Both the position numbers and the translations under genes were made by a program. Under the pieces are notes generated by a model. The model was not told the origin of the DNA, searched no databases, and worked only from the letters and a program-made list of their open reading frames with translations. This document shows, in pieces, positions 56,811 to 64,000 of a stretch of 64,000 bases of DNA (positions within the stretch are counted from its first letter, which is position 1; each line of letters opens with the position of its first letter). The stretch lies in the NCBI GenBank assembly GCA_025769875.1, contig JAGFNK010000044.1, positions 1 through 64,000 on the forward strand, read 5' to 3'. The DNA is from Russula earlei (Eukaryota; Basidiomycota; Agaricomycetes; Russulales; Russulaceae).

Positions 56811-56984
56811 GACAGTCTTTGACATTTCGCGGTGGGTTGAATTACCATAAAAGGCAATTGTGTCGGCAAGGGAGTCGGGACTTCAATCACGCGTTAACGG
56901 ATGTAATTTAGTTATATAAGTGTGTTAATAATAAGATAACTCCTTACCATTTTCCCCCTACCAAAAAAAAAAAGAAATGCAATC

Positions 56985-59900
56985 TTGTTTCCGATTGATT
57001 GGCATGCCATCCACATCATCCGCCCATTCTGGCCCGAGCGCCCCTTTTGCGACACAATGTTTCCAGATCACTGCCAATTCTGGAAAGAGGGAGGACTCAA
57101 TTATGACTGGGAGCACGGCAGATACCCCATGGAATGGCCGACAGCAGCCGATTTCGATGCGTGGCACCGGCAAGAAGAATTGGCTCACTCAATTGAATTG
57201 ATTCCATCCAGCACCAAGCATGGGCAGGGATGGACAAAGAAGGTTTTCATCTGCTCCCGCCAACTATCTGGGGGAGCTTCGAGTTATGTAAAGAAGCACC
57301 CCGATCGCACACGGAGATCTGAGATCAAGAAGATGGGTTGCCGTTGCCGAATAGTCATCAAGTCTTATGCGGACGTGCCTACCATTCTTGGACAATATGC
57401 AAGCAAGCATTCCCATGAAATCGGAATTGCTAATCTCGCTTACACACGAATGTCACACGTAGCGCGTGATAAAATTAAATTCATGCTGTCAAAGAAGGTT
57501 GATCCACGGGAAATAGTAAGTGCCTGTATTGAATTTATTTTATTTTTATTCGCTAACTTAATAATGGAAAGGTACGTGATATTCAGGATTCATCGCCCGA
57601 TGGCAGCTGAGACCGATTCATCTCACTCCGGGATGTAAGCCGCATGGCCTGGGAAATGGAAGATGAGATTATCAGGCTGCATCCAGAGGATGCTATCTCC
57701 ACCAGGCTCTGGTTGGACAGGTTTACAGATGAAAAAACAAATGTTTTTTACAAAGACAGGCTGCACAGTGCCCCATCTCAATCAAATCTGCAGGAGGATG
57801 CATATGTATTATGCATCCAGACCCCTTTCCAAATGGAGGCATTCTGCCACCTTGGGAATGGCTTCATCGGTATCGATGCAACTCATAATATTACTCAATA
57901 TCTGGACTTCTTATTATTTACCATGATCACGCGCGATCACTGGGGACATGGTGCGTAATATTTACTAAATGTCAATTTAGCACGCTTACCTTTTCCGGAT
58001 AGGTGTGCCTGTTGCCTGGATGCTGGCATCCAATGGAACAAAGGACACAATATCCTTTTTTGTCCATTGGGTCAGGGATGCCAGTCCGGCTATCTGGCCG
58101 TCTATTATTATGACAGCTCATGATGCTGCGCAGATTGCCGCCCTCAAGATTGCCTATCCGGGAAGTCGGATATGGCTTTGCAAGTGGCATGTGTTGCGCG
58201 TGATGCAATCACACTTCCATGCTAACAATTTTCCTGATCTGTGGGATAAGATCAAGAGATGGGTACATACAGATGATCAGGCCGACTTTCTACAAATCTG
58301 GGAGGAGATCTCCACTGATCCTCAGGTTCCAGAAACTTTTGTGAACTATCTTGGGTCTCAATGGATGTTACAAACCAAGGCCAAGTCCTGGCCAAAGATT
58401 GTCCTATTTTACTCAAGAAAAACCTCTCTCACTTTGCATTGCCGACTCCCTTCCATTTTCTGGGCTATCCCTCCTGCGGTACAAGATATTGCTGTTGCAA
58501 AGGCACTCTAACACGACCAGGCACCGGTTTCCTAATCGGGTAATCATCGCGTGGCGGCCACATGGCCACCCAGCCACCATGGACCCGAAACAGCGGCACA
58601 AACTCTTAGAAACTGTTGCATAAATCATCTGATGTCATCAAGGCTCCAATGACATCATGACTGACTGAGCGACTCCACAGTGACCTCATAGGCTCACTAA
58701 GCGCTCCACAGTGACATCATAATGATGTCATCGCTCCACAATGATCAGTAATGCGCTCAGTAAGCCTGGAAGTCGACACAAGCAAGTTTATGCCTCTGTA
58801 GTCCTATTGGATGGTACCAAAGAGTCTAGAATAGTCCCAGTGCTTTGTAATCGACCCTGTACACTGTATATAAGCCCCAATGAAGTATGGCAGTCGTCAG
58901 ACTGTCCATTTGTGATACTCTCATCTTCCTGGGTACTCCCCCGCGACCGCTCAGTTTAAAGACTCCTCTCGCTTCCAAGGTACTCTTCTACGACCGCCTT
59001 GTTTAAAGCCCCCTCGTTGCACTGGCTTCTAACCTTCGCCTCTGCCTCCAGTTACACATACCAGTCCCCATCTGGTACATCTTAGTCATTTGGCTCATCC
59101 TCTTGTTCAACACCGCCTACGCCGCATACCATCTGTTCCGACCCTTGCCCACCTGCTCCTGAGTCCACACGGATCAGCAGTACATGTCTTGACAATGGAT
59201 GCCTGTGGTGCATATGTGGTCCATGGTTTACTGGAAAAATTGACATATCTTTGAGGAAGGGGACACCAACATGTTGATCGAAGCGTATGTGATCCTCCCG
59301 ATCTAAAGATAAGATGACTCACTCTTTTTAGATATCATCATGTCCTCAAATCACATTGGCTTGACAGCAAGCGCAATCGGCGGATCGATCGAATATTATT
59401 TGTTCTAGTGCATCACATGGTGCCGTATTACCAAAACAGGCACGAACGGCAGAACGTTGGGCTCGATGGTCGGGACCTGGTGGCTGACAGGCGTCATATA
59501 ATTTTCACCCGTGCTGAGAGCATCTCACAAGATTCAATCTTGCAATTCGATGAGATCTGCTTTCACGTCGCTTCACAGTCCCGTTCTGGCACGTTTTACT
59601 CAATCGATCTGATGAAGTCAACTTGTGATTGCACAGATTATCCCCGGATTAGATTCTGCAAACACATTGCAGCAATCTACATCCACTTTCTCTACCTCTG
59701 TCCTGAGGGGAGCACACAAAAGGAAAGTGCAAATAAATCACCTGACCCCCCATCCCCATCATCTTCTTCATCCACACCAAGGGAGAGCCTAGTATCTCTC
59801 TCACAGGAGATCATATCATTATCGCGCGATCTCACATCTAGGCTTGAAAACACTAATCAAACAGTGGAGATCGTTGAGGCTGCGTGGGCCACCAAATATG

Positions 59901-60373
59901 GTTTGGCAGCTGCAATCAATTTAATTCAAGGCTCCAAGGTCTTACCTGATAAGGAAGTGATCGCACCCAATCAGAAAACGTGGACAGAGACAGCCGAGCA
60001 TATGAGTGTCAAACTCAAACGGGGCCCAAAACAACGGACCAGTCTCCCTGATGCATGGGGATTGACAGCACGAAGCATCGGCATCGCTAAGGGAAAGTGC
60101 CACTGTGTTCACGATGATCCGTACGCCAGGGGTGAACAGTCGGGCAAGCGCGCTAAGCCCGATGCAACATCTGCCACCGTGAATGCGCGCACGCGTGCCC
60201 TCAGGGAACCGTCATCCCTCCCTCGGAACCCCCCCTCCCTCCAATGCCGCCACCTCCCTTGCACCAGGTCCCTTCGGACTCACACGGCTGCCTCTAACAG
60301 CCTCAACTGTTGCTGTTCCTTACAATACAAAATCTTTTTTTGTATCAATTTAATTTATTTGTCTAATTGCTAA
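56985..60373 (+). pseudogene. MULE transposase, four exons, split by solo LTR
   Basis: Exons: 56985-57515, 57572-57950, 58003-58365 continuing at 59200-59284, and 59332-60373. Introns of 56, 52 and 47 nt each join in frame with GT..AG. N-part: zinc-like FAR1-type segment (WTKKVFICSRQLSGG, MGCRCRIVIKSY). DDE core: GIDATHNITQY, IMTAHDAAQI, CKWHVLRVMQ, and probably E in TNMLIEAYHHVLK. SWIM finger: CDCTDYPRIRFCKH near 59635. Two in-frame TGA codons (57608, 59241) are likely former CGA. No ATG is visible at the start (frame opens at TTG). Without the LTR and the two stops it would read through. Confidence 0.88.
58366..59194 (+). repeat. Solo LTR L6, TSD ATGGA, inside MULE transposase
   Basis: 829 bp, TGTTACAAACC to GTCTTGACA, flanked by ATGGA at 58361-58365 and 59195-59199. 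Removing it and one ATGGA restores the transposase frame (GSQW-MPVVHMW). Contains TATATAAG and palindrome GGCAGTC-GTCA-GACTGTCC. Confidence 0.95.
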
Positions 60374-60525
60374 TAAATAAGTCATTGAATATGTAATTGA
60401 GAAAATGATTTGGTGACATTTAAATGCATAATTGATGTACCGATTCTCTTGCCAACAAAATCGCCTTTTATGGTAACTCAACCCGCCACGAAAAGAATGC
60501 AACTGTCACTGACTGGGGGCAGTGT

Positions 60526-60884
60526 TGCTGACAAATCAGCTCACATGCAAGACATGTGCACAGAGTCAAGCAAGAATAATAAGTTCATGCAAGGTTCAGG
60601 GGTCTCACTGACAACACAGCACTTGCTAGTGTGTACCATGGAGAGGGAAAGGAATTGATAAGTCTTCATGTCTGGAAGACTTTGCAATTTGAGAAGTTTT
60701 GGATAAAGAGCTAGAAAGCTCAGAGGCAGACAGTTCCTGAGGCAAAAACCAGTGAATTCACAGGAGAACAAGCCTAAGGCTTGTGCTCTTCAACAGGCAG
60801 GTTTAGATACATGTAGGAAACTATATGAAATAGTATCCTGAAGGTAAAAATGTGTTTAGGAATGAAGTGATTGGGTGCTGGGCA
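60526..60884. other. Unassigned, with LTR-like palindrome
   Basis: No gene. At about 60763-60790 GAGAACAAGCC-TAA-GGCTTGTGCTC resembles the L7 start-site palindrome, so this may be an eroded LTR on the minus strand. Confidence 0.35.
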
Positions 60885-62474
60885 TTGTCATGAAGCATTT
60901 CCTGGAAAGGGCCCTTGAAGGACCCTTCCCTATGAGAGGAAACCTAGGCTCTATGGTGCCACCCTGTTCACATGGCCAAAAGGGGTGACTAGAGGTGTCC
61001 ACAATATTGTGTGCACATTTGTTACTGAGTGGTTTGGGGTCCGGAAGATGCCGGAACACCTGAACTATGGACTGCACTGTTTGCATCATGCATGCGTCAG
61101 ATCTTGACTGTTTATGTCTGTTAATATTGCATTTGGAATGCATTGATCATATATTTCTGAAGATGTACTAAAGAAGCAATGAGTAGCATTGCTTCTGTTC
61201 CAGATGTTCCTGTACTGCCACATATGTCGCTTCCTTGATTAGGAAAGTACTTATGACACTGAGATTGCTACTATGGAAGCACTTAATGCTTCCAGCACTG
61301 AGATCATTTACATAGAAGCAACCTTGCTTCTATGAGCCACCTTTTGCTTCTATAGCACCGACCAGTACTACAGTAGCACAAACCATATCCTTGTAGGGCT
61401 ATATAAAGCCCCCAGTTGTAACAGTTGAGCCCTAAGCTTGACTTAGTTTGTCAATCCCAAACAGTTGACTTCTACCCCATCTGCAGAGCCCCTCTCATCT
61501 TGTTGCCATACTCCAGAAGGATCTAACACTCCTTCCCCTCCACGAGTATTGCTTGCTTGACTCAAGCATATCTGCATTGGTAGGACATGTTCATAGACAC
61601 AACCATTGATCTTATTTAAGGCACTTTGGAGCCTTAACAACATTGTGTTGTGATTGATTCTAGGCACAATCAACATACAGCAAGCCATACTTAGTGGCAA
61701 CCTATCTAGCAGTAAAAGACAACACTAAGGACTCTCTAAAGACCCTTTAAGATGACCCTGTAGTCCTTATATTGGACACTGATGAAGATGCTATAGGCCT
61801 TAGAATGTGTTATTAGACTAACTCTAATAACCTTAGAACAAACTATAAGACAACACTAGGGACCCCTAATACTGATACCAGGGTTGACTCTAAAGACCCT
61901 GATAGAACCTTATAAGAGGCCTTATAAGAAACACCTCCTCACCATCAAATACTCAACAAGTCTCCAAAAGACCAGCCCTAAACTAACTAACAGCAAATGA
62001 ATCAGATGCTTTGCACATGCACTAGGCAGTGAACATGTGGATACTAGAGGCCCTTACTCATCATCTAGGGCCTCCTTACTCAGCAGCTTACTGAGCATGA
62101 CTGAGTATGCTCACTAAGTGTTCCCCAATGTCTTACTCATCTCTCATTGTGCTTGATAACAAGGTTATGACTTGTTCCCTATTTACCAAGTCCCTTGTAG
62201 TATATAAGCACTCAATAAAGTAACAGACAGTCTTCAGACTGTCCATTTGAATTGTGGCACTCTATTACCAAGGATACTCCTTGTGACCACCCTATCTGGT
62301 AACATCCTGGCCCTCTCTTTCTATGACCATCTCACAGCCAATACCAGTACCTCTCTGGTATTTGCTACTCATGTGGACTGTACTTTTTGCCAACTTCATT
62401 CTCAAACACAGTTGACTCATTTCTGAGCTCCTCCCTCACCCTTTAACAGGATTGTTCAATAGTGAGTTCTGACA
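60885..62474 (+). repeat. Solo LTR L5f, TSD GGCAT, split by L3
   Basis: TGTCATGAAGC to TTCTGACA, flanked by GGCAT at 60880-60884 and 62475-62479. Without the L3 insertion it is 965 bp, equal to other L5 LTRs, but more divergent. Confidence 0.92.
61020..61639 (+). repeat. Solo LTR L3, TSD ACATT, inside L5f
   Basis: 620 bp, same family as the G3 LTRs (TGTTACYGAGTGG to CCTTAACA), flanked by ACATT at 61015-61019 and 61640-61644. It contains CTATATAAAGCC and the palindrome GTTGAGC-CCTAA-GCTTGAC. Confidence 0.92.
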
Positions 62475-62479
62475 GGCAT

Positions 62480-62604
62480 GAGGACAAGTCATTGCATACA
62501 TGAGTCAAGGTAAACAAGTCATAACAAATGAGTCAAATGTGAGGTCTTGTCCAGGTAGGCTAGCCTGGTTGCTGGTTCAGTCTGATGGACCAGTTCTGTG
62601 ACAT
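62480..62604 (-). repeat. L7-like LTR fragment
   Basis: On the minus strand starts TGTCACAGAACTGGTCC and continues with CCTACCTGGACAAG, matching the first part of L7 at 13750. Confidence 0.55.
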
Positions 62605-63158
62605 CACCCCCTTGTTTGCATCTATGCTGCATACATTGGAGTGCAAGTCAGGGCCTTTGCTACAACATTTTTCTTTTACATTTACTTCTTACCTTTTGCT
62701 ATGGACTGCTTGCTTTTATATGTCCCTTTACTTACTGGCCTCGTGATCTCTTATGTCTTGCAATCCCTTCTGAGTTATCATGTGATCCATACATGTCCAG
62801 GTAACACCATATTGCTGTTACTTTCCCTTTGTTTGGTTCTTTTCCCATTTATATTTGTTTCTTAGTTTGACTGTGCAATGCTGCACATTTACTGTGCAGC
62901 ACAGTTACTTGGTTCTGACTCATTTGTGGCCTCATTCCTATGACTCCTACTTGCTATGACTCCTACTATACTAGTAGCACAGTCAAAGCACAGCTATTGC
63001 TGTGCTTCTCCTGTATATATAAGCTCAGTACTTTGTGACCAAAGCCCTAAGCTTGGTCTCTTGTAGAATCCAACCTACTCTTGTCCAACATATTTGCCTG
63101 CAACCCACTCCACTCTTAATCCTCAAACCACATCCACCTCTCCATTTCATCAACTCTT
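62605..63158. other. Unassigned, LTR-like promoter near the end
   Basis: Hydrophobic frames at 62598-62865 are not supported by any other evidence. TATATAAG at 63014-63023 followed by GACCAAAGC-CCTAA-GCTTGGTC at 63037-63058 (33-35 nt spacing) marks an LTR-like promoter. Confidence 0.4.
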
Positions 63159-63176
63159 CACACACACACACACACA

Positions 63177-63218
<42 letters not shown>
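63159..63218. repeat. (CA)n microsatellite
   Basis: About 60 bp of CA repeats with one CATACA interruption. The ORFs across it are artefacts. Confidence 0.97.
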
Positions 63219-63220
<2 letters not shown>

Positions 63221-63785
63221 ATCTACCATCTACTCTCCTATCCCTTCCTCCCCTGAGAGTCTCTCTTCACTCCACTGAGAAGAGCTCTCCTCCTTAAAGA
63301 CCTACCTTCCTCTTCTCTCTGAGTGTTCAAGGTCTATGACAGACTCAAATGCATATAGCTAGTGGAACCAGCCCTAGTCTATCCTATTACAACTTATCCT
63401 AGCTTCTCAATGGACTGAGTCACACTAGGAAGGGTCAGTGGCCATAACCTGTTTAGCATAAAACACTTCGACTGCTGCAGCAATCCCTACTCTTACAAAT
63501 GGGAACCGGCCCATTCATTTGAAACACATCTTTACTATCAAACTTGTCTTCAGGCTTGAGAACTGACACAGCTAGTTACTGTGACAGCCTTCAAATTTGG
63601 GACTGGCTCACCTGAGTCAACAAGTTCTTTAAAATTGACATGCTTCAGTGGGTTCTGTGCAAGACCAAATCCCAGGCAAGTGATGCACATCATGTTCCAA
63701 GTGGTTTCATGTCTGGCAATTTTGAACCAAAGGCCATAGATATATCCTAGGCCTACTTTAGTTTTTCTCCAGAGGGCATAATACC
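63219..63785. other. No gene recognised
   Basis: CT-rich then mixed DNA up to the L5e LTR. No domain seen. Confidence 0.45.
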
Positions 63786-64000
63786 TGTCAAGACTCACTA
63801 TTGAACTATCCAGTTCAAGAGCAAGGGGTCAGCTCGAAGACGAGTCAATAGACGTTCAAGACCGCGTGGGCAAAGAGTAGAGTCCAGAGTAGTAACAAAT
63901 ACCAGAGAGGTACTGTTACTGTGAGAGTAGAGCAGTCACACAGGGAAGAGGCCAGGATAGTCACAAGGGGACAGTCCTTAAAGGAGTATCCCAGGGATAG
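63786..64000 (-). repeat. LTR L5e, runs off the window
   Basis: TGTCAAGACTCACTATTGAAC and following sequence match the L5 end on the minus strand. The other end lies beyond the window. Confidence 0.9.

Larger units (their letters stand above)
56802..60525 (+). mobile_element. Mutator-like element with SWIM transposase
   Basis: Inverted ends of about 95 bp: left 56802-56895 (GTCACTGACAGT, then GGTGGGTTGAATTACC and ATAAAAGGCAATT) and right about 60411-60515 in reverse complement (GGCGGGTTGAGTTACC, ATAAAAGGCGATT). Between them is one MULE transposase gene. Expected 9-bp target duplication is not recognisable. A solo L6 LTR sits inside. Confidence 0.82.

Noticed and set aside
57587..57640. Alternative MULE exon 2 starting after the AG at 57586
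   Set aside because: Starting at 57572 gives one frame into SLRDVSRMAWEMEDE with a single CGA-type stop, which fits the family better.
56793..60534. 9-bp target duplication around the MULE
   Set aside because: Bases outside the inverted ends do not match; the ends may be eroded.
62598..62865. Hydrophobic ORFs as a membrane protein
   Set aside because: Two overlapping short frames in T-rich DNA with no motif, intron evidence or homologue in the window.
63025..63297. His/Thr and Cys/Val repeat ORFs
   Set aside because: They are translations of the CA microsatellite.

Overview
The window reads as a transposon graveyard from a filamentous fungus, most likely a basidiomycete. The reasons are introns of 47-56 nt with GTRNGT..AG borders, chromodomain Ty3/gypsy elements, a SWIM-type Mutator transposase, and heavy CpG-to-TpG decay. 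I cannot name the species. I found one convincing non-transposon gene, a 90-residue secreted proline-rich protein at 28613-28940 on the minus strand. No rRNA, tRNA or CRISPR was recognised.

Layout, left to right. 1-3559: repeat family A (plus strand) and unassigned DNA. 3560-13037: decayed copia element C1, split by gypsy element G3 (5488-12657, minus strand, 588-bp LTRs, TSD CACAA). 13038-14462: gypsy 3' fragment and LTR L7. 14463-24728: LTR L4 carrying a 555-bp Harbinger-type MITE, then decayed gypsy G4, itself broken by solo LTRs of families L4 and L5 and ending in an L6 LTR. 24193-25291: almost perfect inverted repeat of L6. 25292-28540: repeat family B (same family as A, opposite strand, TIR-like ends). 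28613-29105: the secreted-protein gene. 29838-40261: decayed gypsy G1 (TSD CACAC), which carries an intact Tc1-like transposon (37126-38746) and a solo L5 LTR. 40267-42164: transposase remnants, including hAT. 42170-55926: copia C2 (479-bp LTRs, TSD TGTTC), which contains solo LTR S1, which in turn contains gypsy G2 (46740-54596), an apparently intact and very young relative of G1. 55932-60525: unknown ORF, Harbinger fragment, and a MULE whose transposase is split by a solo L6 LTR (TSD ATGGA). 60885-64000: L5 LTR split by an L3 LTR (TSDs GGCAT and ACATT), an L7 fragment, a CA microsatellite, and the start of another L5 LTR.

Target-site duplications let most insertions be ordered. Older copies show CGA codons turned to TGA, while young G2 keeps its CpGs. 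At least two gypsy families (G1/G2 and G3) carry a primer-binding site complementary to the predicted first 11-12 nt of their own transcript, as in self-primed Tf1/sushi elements. Six or more otherwise different LTR families place a short palindrome a nearly fixed 31-35 nt downstream of a TATA box. Two gypsy families also share an unusual Pol C-terminus: a long extension with coiled coil and a second CCHC zinc knuckle.
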